A DNA stretch of 64,000 nt from Ditylenchus dipsaci. Its lineage: Eukaryota > Nematoda > Chromadorea > Rhabditida > Anguinidae. The stretch lies in NCBI GenBank assembly GCA_004194705.1, contig SADC01000212.1:1-64000 (forward strand), given 5' to 3'. Below the pieces are notes generated by a model. The model was not told where the DNA came from. It worked only from the letters and a program-made list of their open reading frames with translations, and searched no databases. Positions 34,160 through 44,559 of the stretch are shown in pieces. Numbering within the stretch: position 1 is the first letter of the stretch; each line of letters opens with the position of its first letter. The translations under genes were made by a program, and so were the position numbers.

Positions 34160-35990
34160 ATAAAAGACGTTTGGCAGCCCTGATTTATTTGCTAATAGGG
34201 TGTAAAATGGATAATTTGACCAAGCAAGCTTCGCACTGGGCAGTGCATTCATTGACCTAGTTTAACCAATTTTAGTAAGTCAAAAAAAACTTTATGAAAA
34301 AATCAACCATAGTGGTCAATACCACTCAACTTATTTAACATGAAAATGGTAATTTCATTACAAAATACATTAAATTGGCATTTAAAAAAACAATTTACAT
34401 AACAAAAATACTTTTAAAAACATAGTACTCAGGAATAAATTGTGAATGGGTAAACATAAAATTGGTTTTTAAGCTATGATTTTAGGTAGTGCGTGCGTAC
34501 AGCGAAGACTTGTGTATGCGTGCGTCTGTCTACTTTTCCTTACACCACTGAACTCCACATCATCAAAATGTGTGTTCAGTTTGAACTTAAGATCACTGAT
34601 CTTTTTCGTAAAACATATTTGAAAACTAAATATAACTTTAAATTGCAGGAGAGAATAGATTTGTCTCGGTCTCTATCGGTTTAAATATTGGCTCAGTTTG
34701 ACCCTAAGAAAAAATATCGTCTAAAAAATTTGCGTTGCGCAGATCTACTGAAATTTGTGACAAAAACTTAAAAATGATAAAAAGATAGACTTAAAACCTG
34801 CTAAAATGCAAGAAAACAAATTGAGATTTTACTTGTTGATTCGATACACTGGTGTTTCGACACTTTTAGTTTTTTGCGGTATTCTTTAGGGTTCGACCAT
34901 GCTTTAAGATAAGGAGGGAGGAAAGTGGGCGGTTGAGACCACAGGAGCACATCAAAAAAGAGTCTCTGACAGTCTATAAACGGGACAAGATGAGATATGA
35001 ATTCTCACCAAAAAGTAGAGATCTGGTTTTTTTCGTAAGTCATAAGTAATAGTACAACAATATTAAAAACAGCGTGACAAATACATACATGTATAAGCCT
35101 ACTAGCTAGCATCATGCGGTTATTGAGTTATACAGTCGACGCTCAATGATACGTGCCCCCAAAAAGTTTGTTCCCCAGCTGGGTCAGACAGTTTTTATCC
35201 CAGAAAAAATATAATACATAATAATACCGGAGTTTGTTTAGACGGCAGGCCCTAGTATTCAAAATCCTGTTTAGTTTATAAGCTTTGTGAGAAAATAGAA
35301 TGCCATTATATGAAAAAGCGCATCAAATCATTTATACCCCATGAATATCATTTTGACATTCATTACATCGGGGCCTATATATTACTAACAAGGGATTTTG
35401 TACAACTTTTTTTCTTTTAAAAATGGTGGCTTTAAGTACCTTCCCAAAATCATTGGGAGGGTATATTCCAGTAGCTTTTTCGGGAGGGTATATTTCAGTG
35501 GCTTCAAATTTTCTGATAATATTGGTGTAAAAATCACTCTCGTATCAAAAGATCAATTTTAAACCAACAATATTATAAAAAAAATGAAGACAAGTTTTTT
35601 GTCAGGCGATACTCTCGAAACTTGAGCAAAAAAAAAGACTAAGTTGAGTGCTTCTATGTTTTCTTCAGAATGCGCTTGCTGGTCCTTTTCAGCTTTATTT
35701 TAAATACTTTTGCCCGAAAATTTGCTCAGAATTTAGATATTCTTGAAAAAAGAACCATAACCACTTCTAGAACCGAAATGGCGTGAATTTTTTTCTGACA
35801 TAGCCTCTAAAGTAGGTCGTCGAGTCAAAATTCGTGAAAAATTCTATCTTCACACGAATCGAAAAAGATTGTTTAAAAAGTGCTAGTTATGGCCTTTAGA
35901 ATGCTGAGAAAATGTTCCAAAATGACACTTTTTTAAAATTGCCTTTTGGACTACCTTTCTTGTCAAGGCAAGGCAAAGTGTGAAAATAAA
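34160..35990. other. No confident gene, unit 1 copy of the 51520-51815 candidate
   Basis: AT-rich sequence almost identical to about 50940-52780. The minus-strand candidate exon described at 51520-51815 lacks about 34 bp here, so it is not readable. A solitary CAGTCGACGCTC MITE end is at about 35136. The arm words TATATTCCAGTAGC / TATATTTCAGTGGC lie near 35461-35510. Confidence 0.5.
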
Positions 35991-35998
35991 TCGTGTTA

Positions 35999-36421
35999 CA
36001 GTCAAACCTCTCTACTATGGCACCCCCAAAAGTTCGTTCCCGCCTTGGGTCCGACACTTTTTTTAGCTTGATTTTCAAAGCTTTTTTCAAATTCTGTTTT
36101 TACAGTCTGGTCCCAAATATCGTAAGGATTCCGATTTTGCCGATCGTTTTTCAGAATTATAAAGAAAATTCTTCTAAAAAAGCAAAAACTCAGTTTAAAA
36201 ACAGAAATTTTTGAATTTTCCTGTTTTTAAACTGAGTTTTTGCTTTTTTAGAAGAATTTTTTTATAATTCTGAAAAACGATAAGCAAAATCGGAATCCTT
36301 ACGATATTTGGGACCAGACTTCAAAACAGAATGGATAAAAGATTTTGAAAATGGGGTTAAAAGAGTCGGACCCAAGGCGGGAACGAACTTTTGGAGGTGC
36401 CATAGTAGAGAGTTTTGACTG
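35999..36421. mobile_element. CAGTCAAACCTC-family foldback MITE
   Basis: TA-flanked, 423 bp, with long inverted arms (CAGTCAAACCTCTCTACTAT...). Arms share GTTCCCGCCTTGGGTCCGAC. The open frames it contains are arm translations. Confidence 0.9.
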
Positions 36422-36767
36422 TATCCAAAATTTTCAGATTATTAAAATCTCTAGCAACTCTCTTTTAGTATTGTTTGGGGTTTTTTAGATGAAAATTTGC
36501 AGCTGTATCGCCAGCGACTTTACGGAGACAGTTCTTGCTAACTTTTCTAACACTTGTGTTGCTCATGCAGAAAAACTAAGCAAAATAAAGCGAGGGTGAT
36601 TCATGAGCAAAGAGTTCTGTTGGTTAAAATCTTCCATAAATTTTTTATAATTTTGAATACTTTTTATTTGCTTAGCTTTTTGAAAAACAAAACATTACTA
36701 TAAAAACATACTGAGATGATAAAAATATCATTTATTTCTTGGATTCCTGTCTAAAACGTTAATTTCA

Positions 36768-36962
36768 ATGGCTAGATTTTTATTAATTTTCTGTCTAATT
36801 TTGAGCCTTTTTGTAATTCAATCGACTTCGAGAGGTATTAAAATTTTAAAAGCTAAATTTCTATTTTCAATGTTAAAGTAGGCATGCTGTCATTGATAGT
36901 AAAAATTTTTCGCAAAAAATCGTTTAATCTAAACCCCTTTTCTAGGAAAGCCCGTGTCTTAA
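36768..36962 (+). CDS. Tiny signal-peptide ORF (unit 1)
   Basis: Two exons, 36768-36834 and 36946-36962, joined by a 111-bp intron (AGAG|GTATTA ... TTTTCTAG|GAAAG). The first encodes MARFLLIFCLILSLFVIQST, a textbook signal peptide, then SR. The second adds only GKPVS before TAA, giving 27 residues. A CAGTC-type MITE begins 10 bp later (36972), so the original mature part may have been cut off, or one lost base may hide a longer frame. The copy in unit 2 is intact in the same form (53553-53744). Product unknown. Confidence 0.45.
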
Positions 36963-36971
36963 ATGGATACA

Positions 36972-37109
36972 CAGTCGTACCTTTAAAAATGCGACACCCT
37001 GTCGTCACTTGATTTGGCCAGGTACTCGACACTTTAAGGAAAATGACATCTTGATAACCCGTCCCCTGAGGCGGGTCTCCTGGAGTGTCGGGCTAAAGAG
37101 GTTTGACTG
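36972..37109. mobile_element. CAGTC-type MITE abutting the signal-peptide ORF
   Basis: The left end CAGTCGTACC and right end GGTTTGACTG-TA surround repeated GACACC(C) / GTGTCGGG words. An identical-site copy is at about 53750-53893. Confidence 0.75.
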
Positions 37110-37610
37110 TAACTCTTGTAGTCGGTACTTTTTGGGAACCAAGGCAAAAAGTCGATTTTTTCGAGTTTTCCGAAAATGCCAAAATTGTTATTCCCGCGCC
37201 TGAAAACATGTTTTCTATTGTTTTTAGCATCTAAAATTACTTTAGGAATTGTTAAAACACGTTTATGGGAAGGTCCCATATGAGTTATATGACATAACCC
37301 ACTTTAGCCAAAAAAGGATTTTACACCGCTGGAAGTTTGAAAATTTTGATGTTAAAAAAAGTCACGAGCTGTAACTCAAGTTTTACGGTAGTATTGCATG
37401 AACTTAATAATGTAAATAATTACAATATATAGATATATAAAGCACAAAACTTTAAGATCAAAGCAATATTAAAGGACAGCGAATAGGACGTAAGTTTTTT
37501 GTTTTTATTAAAAGCTTCTGACCACTAAAAAGTTTTAGCTTGCATTATTAATTCTTGTCCTCCTGACCAAACATGTAATGATTTTGTTACTACAGGATCT
37601 TTTTGTTACT

Positions 37611-38802
37611 AAAGTCGACGCTCTCTATAAGATACACCCCTGAAGTTCGTTCCCGCCTTGGATTCGACACTTTTTTCAACCTGATGTCTGAAATGTTTTG
37701 CCAAATGTGATTCGTCAGTCTAGTCGGGAATATCGCAAGGATTCTGTTTTTACCGATCGTTTTTGCAATCTACAAAAGTTTTTCCAGTAAGACCCGCGAC
37801 TCTCTATAAGATACACTTAAATCTTGTAAAGTGTAGCTTATAGAAAGCGTCGCGGGTATTAATGGCGAAACTTTTGTCGATTGCAAAAACGATCGGTAAA
37901 ATTGGAATCCTTGCGATATTTCCGACTAGACTGACGAATCAGAAATCAGGTTAAAAAAAGTGTCATACCCAAGGCGGGAACTAACTTCAGGGCCGTAGTA
38001 ACAATAGTAGTAACAACTTCCGTGGCTAAAAGTGGAATATCTCGGAGTTTAGTCCACTTTTTGAAAATCAGTGTTTTGCAAACGAAAAAGACAAGTTTTA
38101 TCTCCAGATTTTATTACAATCATCTGAATCGCTCATTGGTAGCCAGAGCTAGCACTTAATACAAAAAAATATCCGCAGCTGTGGATATTTTTTAAACCTG
38201 TGAGGCTAAAATTTGAATTTATCGTACACGTTTGAGCTGATTGTGGTTATGTTTCACTAGGTTTGTAGCTTAGATTATAAGGAACATTTTTGTAGTTTAA
38301 AAAGTATTTTTGGCTCGACCGAACTTAAAATCTGACCAAAAATGTCTCTAAATATTGAATTTGAAAAGTTAGCCGAGGATAGACTAAGCTAACTTTTCAC
38401 AATCAATATTTAGAGACACATTTGGTCATATTTTAAGTTTGGTCAAGCCAAAAATACTTTTTTAACTAACAAAATATTTCTTATAATCTAGGCTACAAGC
38501 CTAAAGAAACATTATCACAATCAGCTCAAACCTGTACGATGAATTCAATTTTTAGCCTCACAGGTCCACAAAATATCCACAGCTGCGGATATTTTTTTGT
38601 ATTTAGTGCTAGCTCTGATCACCGATGAGCAATTTATATGATTGTAATAAAATCTGGAGATAAAACTTGTCTATTTTTGTTGTGAATAACTGACTTTCAA
38701 AAAGTAAACTGAACTACGAGATATTTCACTTTTAGCCGCTGAAGTTGTTACTACTATTTTTACTACGGCCCCAGAGGTGTATTTTATAGAGAGTGTCGAC
38801 TG
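37611..38802. mobile_element. Composite of nested foldbacks, about 1.2 kb
   Basis: The outer element has AGTCGACGCTCTCTATAAG ends (right side GTGTCGACTG-TA). Its inner arms share GATCG(T/G)TTTTGCAAT and include a 64-bp hairpin around 37795-37858 (CCGCGACTCTCTATAAG...). A second foldback (about 37993-38767, ends GTAGTAACAATAGTAGTAAC and inverse, 370-bp arms) is inserted near its right end. The unit 2 copy is at about 54391-55577. Confidence 0.88.
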
Positions 38803-39066
38803 TACAGATATATTTTAGCTTGTAAGAAGGTTCGTCCTTGTCCTACCACATATAAGTGTATAGACGGATCTTGTTACGGACCTTGATAAATCATAAAATG
38901 GGGACAGCCACAGTGATGAAAAGTGACGAAAATAAAACATCTTTTTAAAGCTTTGGGGTGGCGTTTTCAAATAAAAGCAATATAAATGCAGCATTTTTTA
39001 CTATTGTAAAATTAAAACTTCTTTTGTAAAATGTCTTAAAACAAGCTTAAAAAATAAAAAAATATA

Positions 39067-39072
39067 TTTATT
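39067..39072 (-). terminator. Polyadenylation signal AATAAA of the RTK (unit 1)
   Basis: On the minus strand GGAATAAATATA follows the stop codon at 39092 by about 20 bp. The same arrangement follows the unit 2 copy. Confidence 0.55.
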
Positions 39073-39091
39073 CCAAATAATATAACAGTTT

Positions 39092-42000
39092 TCAAACACT
39101 ATAATTACTCAAGTCATCGTCATCTTCCGGCAATTTCGGTAGCTTTAAATTCAATCTCTCACATAGATCTTTAGAAACAGATGCGTTTGATGAACCAGGT
39201 TTTAGTGAAGATCTTCTTCTGCAAATTTTTCATTTGCACTGACTGGAGCTTACAAAATTTTAGATGGGTGCTGTGGCGCGACAATTTGTTAACCCAATTT
39301 TTGTCGTATGTTTTCTAAGAGCACTTCAACTTGAAAGGGCATGCTCACGCTAATAAGAGGTGATGCCCAGGAATTCAAAATTTTTTCCTAATCATTGAAC
39401 TTCTGTACGGATTTATCAACTAGGTTTCTAACAAAAGAAGGCTAGAATATAATTTTAGGTATACAGTCCACTCTCGATACAGTGTAGCTCGCGGGGATCG
39501 GGAAAATATACACTATATCGAGGGTTACACTATATCAAGGGTACACTGTAAGCCAGTTTGGCTTAGAGGTGACTAAATGAGGTTGAAAAAATATACACTA
39601 TATCGAGGGTACACTCTATCGAGAGTTGACTGTAGTTGTGTTAGAAAGCAAGTCGAAAAATCCATACAGAAGTTCGAATTCCCGGGCAACACCTCTTATT
39701 AGCGTGGGTATGCCCCTTTGAGCAAAGTATGTCTTCAGGAGAGGCTTTTACTTTTATCTTCCAAAAGAAATCTTCCAAGATCACAAAACTCGCAATATAG
39801 GGCTGCTTTTTCAGCAGCTTTGGGTCTCTATGGAGAGTGGGTTGTTGTAGAGAGCGTCGTAATATAGTACATCGTTTCAACTAACTATTTTTTAAACCAA
39901 CCATATTTTTTTCGGTTCATAGCAAAATAAACATTCGCAAAATTATTCACTAACCCTGTATTCATTTCAAAAAAGTTTACCTGTCCAGATTATGATGGAA
40001 TTCTCTAGCCAAAGCTAGTTTGTCCAATTTGGAATAGTGTTCAGCGTTTGTTTTTAATAATGATAAATATCCATAGCCTTCTGAACACACTAATATTAAA
40101 CTTTTTTTACAATTTGTAGTTATAAATATGTTAAACCTGTAGCTCTTTCAAGAAAAACTGTAAACAGTGTTAAGAGTTCCTGAAAGCTAGGTCGGTCATC
40201 CGGATCTTCAAACCAACATTTTTGCATTAACTGATATCTAAATGCAAAATAATATAGATAATGACGAAATATTCTAAAAAATAACATTTCTTCTGGACAG
40301 TATTGTGTTTTAACAGGCGATTTCCTTGTTCCAAATGAGCTTGTAGACAACTTGGCTCAATGTCTTCATATGGTTGTCCACCAAATGAATAAAGTTCATA
40401 GAGCAAAATACCAAAGCTCCAACTTAAAGTATTATATTTGATGCAAAGTTTTGAAAAAAATCGACCTTTTCCTCCATACCAGCCAATTTTTTGCCTTGAT
40501 CCACTGTTAATTTTCTGGCTTGTGCTTAGGAATAGGCAAGAGTAGGCTAGTACGGACTCAAACATGAGTCTAAAATATGTTTGAGTCCGTCCAAAACATA
40601 CGCTCGCCAGCCCTTGCCTAAGCCTAAATATTTTCAAAAACAACAGGGAGGATCAAGGCAAAAATAGGGCGGCATCAAAATGAGGTGGTATCAGGGATTT
40701 GGCCAAAAAAACCTACACGTCAGTTTTCGTAGAAAATTCCTGTCTTTGAAAGCACTCGAGAGCCAACCACTTAATTGGCAAACGACCTGAGGTTGATACT
40801 TTAGAGTTTACTTTATGTGCTTCAAAAGTGGGCAAAACTCTGTTGTTTATAGTTATACACAGTCCGAAGTCACAAATCTAAATGTTTCATGTTATTTTTA
40901 CAGCATACAAATGCAATTATACTTTGGCATTTCTTTCAGCATCAATGAGAATGTTTCTTGCTGCTAGGTCTCGGTGAATAATTCCTTTGTTGTTAATGAA
41001 CCTCTGAAGCATAAGTTTTTGAAGTTTTTTTTATCTCATACTGGTTAAATTTACCATTCCATCAGATATTTGCCATGCAAAAAGAAGGAAATCTTTTGTA
41101 AAAGCCATTTTATCATCTATTGATTCTACCTGAAAAATTATTTTGTTCAAAAATTACTGAAAGTTTTTTTTCGCTGTCTCAGTCTCATCACAATGAATTA
41201 GCTATACTTTTGTCGTTTACCAGCCCTTAACCGTCCCACATCATATTTTGAAAAAAATTATATAAGATTCTCTTGTCCCAGTCAAACCTCGATTTAACGA
41301 CCCACATCTCAAGTTCGTTTCCATCTAGGGTCCGACACTTTTTTAAGCTGATTTTAAAAGCGCTTTGCCAGTTCTTTTTCCACAGTCTGGTCGCAAATAT
41401 TGCAAGGATTCCGATTTCGCGTATCGTTTTTCAAAAACTTTAATTTTTTGCTTTTAAAAAAGCAAAACCTCGCTTTAACGTCCCTCTAATTTTCAAAAGG
41501 ACAATCGTTGAATCAAGGTTTTGCTTTGAAAAGCGAAAACTTTAGGTTTTTGAAAATCGATCGGCAAAACCGGAATCCTTGCGATATTTGCGACCAGACT
41601 GTGGAAACAGAACTGACAAAGCGCTTTTAAAATCAGCTTTGAAAAAGTGTCGGATACCAGGTGTGAACGATGTATAGGTAGGGGTCGTTCAATCGAGGTT
41701 TGACTGTAAAAAATAGTAAAAAATCGCATACTAAATCGACTTCTTCCTTGAATTCTTTACAGTAGTTTAATAAGTCTCTGTGGGGCAGTACTCTAGCACT
41801 AAGCAGATGGTTTGTCCAGTAGTTATACAACCAAGCATGTTTGCTATGTTTTCATTGTAGCCTAAAGACTTCATCTAAAATTAGTTCATATTTAAAGATC
41901 AATAAACTGGTACACATACAATTTCTATTTCAAACATGAATTCTTTTCTCGCGTTGTCAGAGGCATACCTAGGCAGCATTTTAACAGCCACCTCACAGTT

Positions 42001-42498
42001 ATCCAAACCAAATATCAGCGAGTTAGGTCTATTTTGGTAGACATGCTCAAAAGATGGTGGTTTTCCATAAAATGTGCCTAAATATAGACGTTAATCAGAT
42101 GATTATTGGTGATACTTACCTCTGAAAACCTGGCCATATGCTCCGGATCCCAATTTTTCGCTCTTTATCAGAAGCTTGTCCCAGCTGAGCTCCCAAAAGT
42201 CAGTTCTGAATTGCATTTTAGTTCATAGTAAATAAAATTTTCTTTGAAAAACTATCACATTCGGCACTCTTCTTGACATGGTGGCTTTTCTTTTTCATGA
42301 TGTACTCTGAACCCTTCTAGCTTCATCATTCTGACCAACTTTCGTCGATAACCAAATACCAGTGAAGCTAGTATAAGTATTGAAGCAGTCAAGGTGATCG
42401 CTAACGCAACAAAAATGACTTTTTCTTTTGAGGCTGAATTTGGTGGTTTCAAAAGAAAAGTGGTAAACCATGTTGAAACTTTAAAATGCAAACAATAA
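39092..42498 (-). CDS. Receptor tyrosine kinase, transmembrane and kinase exons only (unit 1, 5'-truncated)
   Basis: Eleven exons: 42259-42498, 42120-42205, 41920-42077, 41732-41874, 41055-41129, 40923-41003, 40717-40877, 40286-40422, 40137-40237, 39982-40080, 39092-39218. The first carries the membrane segment VIFVALAITLTASILILASL. Then follow WELSWDKLLIKSEKLGSGAY, VAVK, LVLEYC, HRDLAARN, DFG, WLALEC, DVWSFGILLYELYSFGGQPY and CWFEDPDDRPSF, with a Ser/acidic tail ending DDDDLSNYSV. All catalytic residues are present, but no tyrosine lies in the activation loop. Single-base losses break the frame in the hinge exon (TGCCCCAC), near LLKTQYCPEE and near KLDKLA; the sister copy is intact at the last two. 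The unit boundary at 43516 cuts off any ectodomain, so this copy cannot make the full receptor. Confidence 0.85.
39464..39632. mobile_element. CAGTCCACTCTCGATA MITE, unit 1 only
   Basis: 169 bp, TA-flanked, ends CAGTCCACTCTCGATA and (inverted) CAGTCAACTCTCGATA, with ACACTATATCGAGGG units inside. Unit 2 shows the unoccupied site near 56229-56236. It inserted into an older foldback (about 39330-39720) lying in the last RTK intron. Confidence 0.93.
40489..40662. mobile_element. Intronic foldback with GCCTTGATCC and GGACTCAAAC arms
   Basis: The ends TTTTTTGCCTTGATCCACTG and its inverse CAGGGAGGATCAAGGCAAAA bracket TAGGCTTAGG-like and CGGACTCAAACATG pairs. It lies in the intron between the DFG exon and the WSFG exon, and unit 2 carries it at the same place (about 57077-57260). 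It therefore predates the duplication. Confidence 0.85.
41279..41706. mobile_element. CAGTCAAACCTCG foldback in the kinase-insert intron
   Basis: Inverted arms (CAGTCAAACCTCGATTTAAC...) with a nested GCAAAACCTCG(C/A)TTTAACG pair at the centre. TA is present on the right; the left flank is degenerate. The unit 2 copy (57870-58292) differs noticeably in sequence but not in position. Confidence 0.9.
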
Positions 42499-42769
42499 CT
42501 GTTTTTTTTATAAAAAATGGCTGTAACTCAGGGTATCGAAACGTAATTTTAAAAAAACTTGTACTTTTTCAGGAGCCGACATATTTTTCATTTTTGAGGT
42601 TTTAGGTCAAAATCTTTTTTTCGGTTTTCAAAAATCAGTAAGCCCTGAATAAAATGGCACTTTTTAAAAATGACTAAATTTAACTTTCTTTGGTCAAGTA
42701 TACTTTTTTTTAAATTTGAGTTTGCGACCAGGGATGAGATTTCGCGTCTAAATAGACTTTATTAGACGC

Positions 42770-42925
42770 ATTTCACGTCTAGATAAAGTCTATTTAGTTT
42801 AGATAAGTCTATTTAGACGTGCGTCTAATTTAGACGTGAAGTCTATTTAGACGTGAATTCCATTTAGACGTGCGTCTATTTTAGACGTCACGTCTATTTT
42901 AGACGTAGAGTCTAACAGAAATTTA
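42770..42925. repeat. TCTATTTAGACGTG array (unit 1)
   Basis: About twelve near-palindromic 10-13 bp units of TCTA(A/T)TTTAGACGT(G/C) occur. The unit is its own approximate inverse, so strands are indistinguishable. Unit 2 has a slightly longer version (59330-59520), and an inverted arm occurs at 61345-61540. The flanking arm with GCATTCTGACGTCGGATTCA and its inverse forms a foldback at about 43110-43380. Confidence 0.9.
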
Positions 42926-43731
42926 TTTGAATGTAGCTTTTTTATACTAATTTTTGTGTCCTTATTATTTAAACAAGTCAAAATAACATTATGGCAGTCA
43001 GCACAAGTAATAAATACTTCTGCTTCACACTTTATTAGTCATGAACAGTGTTTGCAAATCATGTGAAACCTGAAAAATAGTACTGAAATTGCAATTTTAC
43101 CCATGCGAACCTAGCTTAGCATTCTGACGTCGGATTCATGTCCAGCATGGTCGATTCACATAGAAACTGCTCTTTGCTTTAAAAAGTCGCTCTCAAATTT
43201 CGAATTCCGTTCAAGACAAAAAAGATTTAAATAAAGAATTTTTCGAATTTCTTCCAAGTTTAAATCTTTTTTTATCTCGAACGGAATTCGAAATTTGACT
43301 GTGACTTTTTCAAGCAAGGAGCAGTTTCTTAAGTAAATCGACCATGCTGGACATGAATCCGACGTCAGAATGCTAAGCTGGCAAGTGTTTTGCGTAGAAC
43401 TGATTTTCAAGACATTTTTTAGACTCTTTTTTACTTTTGTCAAACAGTCTATATAAGCTTTCTTTATATGACTTAAAGCATTAACGGATGCCATTTTTTA
43501 TGCTGATTCTGAATCTTATTTTATTTCTTTGCTGGTCAACCAAATCGGGCTGGAAGTGTCAGGTTACCGAGGGTGTCGGGTTAAAGAGGTTTGACTTTAC
43601 TTCGAAACAGAGAACTTTTGTACACCATGTTTATTAAAGAATCTATCCGTTCACTCATCCATTGTAGGAAAAAAAATAAAAGTTTGAGACTGAAAAACGC
43701 AGCAGAGTTTTTGATTCAACTCAAAGCTTAC

Positions 43732-44290
43732 AATAAGGCGAAGAATTTCCTGAAAACAGTCGACAGCAGCATCTGGAACAGCAGTGATGGAAACAGACCT
43801 ACACAAAATTTGAGTTAGAATTTAAAAAAACAGTAGGAGGCAATAATTACCGTTCAGGTGTGTTTTGGTCATTGACTGATATGATTGCATTATACTGAAA
43901 ATTAAGAGATTGCAAAAATCTCAAAGCCACAGAAAATTTAGACCATTAGCAATTTTTAAGAGTCTTAAACTATCACTAATAAGATATTTTAATTTTTGAA
44001 AATTCGCAAAAGTTTGTGGTTTTAAGTGCGAAAACCAATGCCTACATATAAGAAAAAAAAATTATTTGTAAATTTTGCAGTATTTTTTTTTATACAAAAA
44101 CGTACCTTGTGACCGATGGCTTTCACAGTTTCTCCTCCTTTTCCAATAATAGCTCTACCCAGATGTGCAGGAATCAAGAATCGCAGAAGAAATTTACCTT
44201 GGCCATAGCCTCATCAAACGTTAAGCCAGTGTATTTGGGACGCTTATTGTCTCTTATTGGAGTCCTGGCTCTGGAGTGCGTTCGTCTCAT
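43732..44290 (-). pseudogene. Partial hnRNP K-like gene, exons 1-3 only (unit 2)
   Basis: Exons 44106-44290, 43851-43894 and 43732-43798 repeat the KH1 exons of the gene at 22249-26005. KH2, KH3 and the tail are absent because the duplication boundary (43521) lies right after exon 3. Exon 1 is one base shorter than its parent (GGCCATAGCC instead of GGCCAATAGCC), breaking the frame before the GKGG loop. A transcript from here would run on into the unit 1 RTK exons on the same strand. Confidence 0.85.
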
Positions 44291-44559
44291 TTTATTTGCA
44301 AGTTTTAAAGGGTGAATATTATCTTTAAGTCAATTTTCAAATAAATTAGTCTCTATGAAACGCCCAGCTGATTAGGTAAGAAAAAATTTTCAGTATCTTT
44401 TTTGATAAAGAAACTATCAATCAAAAAAATTTAAGCTTTCATCTTATTATCAAACAAAATTGAAAGTTACCTTAACAAGTTTGTAATACGTTACACATAA
44501 CAAACTTTAAAATGTTGATGGTAAGTACCGTATGAGTTCGAGAAGGTTCTTATTGGGTC

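Larger units (their letters stand above)
25231..43516. repeat. Tandem segmental duplication, unit 1
   Basis: The 18.3 kb segment is repeated in the same orientation at 43521-60110. Homology begins at TTATTTCTTTGCT and ends at TGCTGATTCTGAATCT. The four bases TATT (43517-43520) separate the units. Content: hnRNP K-like exons 1-3, a hAT element, a Cys-rich secreted gene, a signal-peptide ORF and RTK transmembrane plus kinase exons. Identity varies along the length. It looks near-complete in 25.23-26.25 and 32.74-36.9 kb and clearly lower in 28.8-32.1 and 41.3-41.7 kb. Confidence 0.95.
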
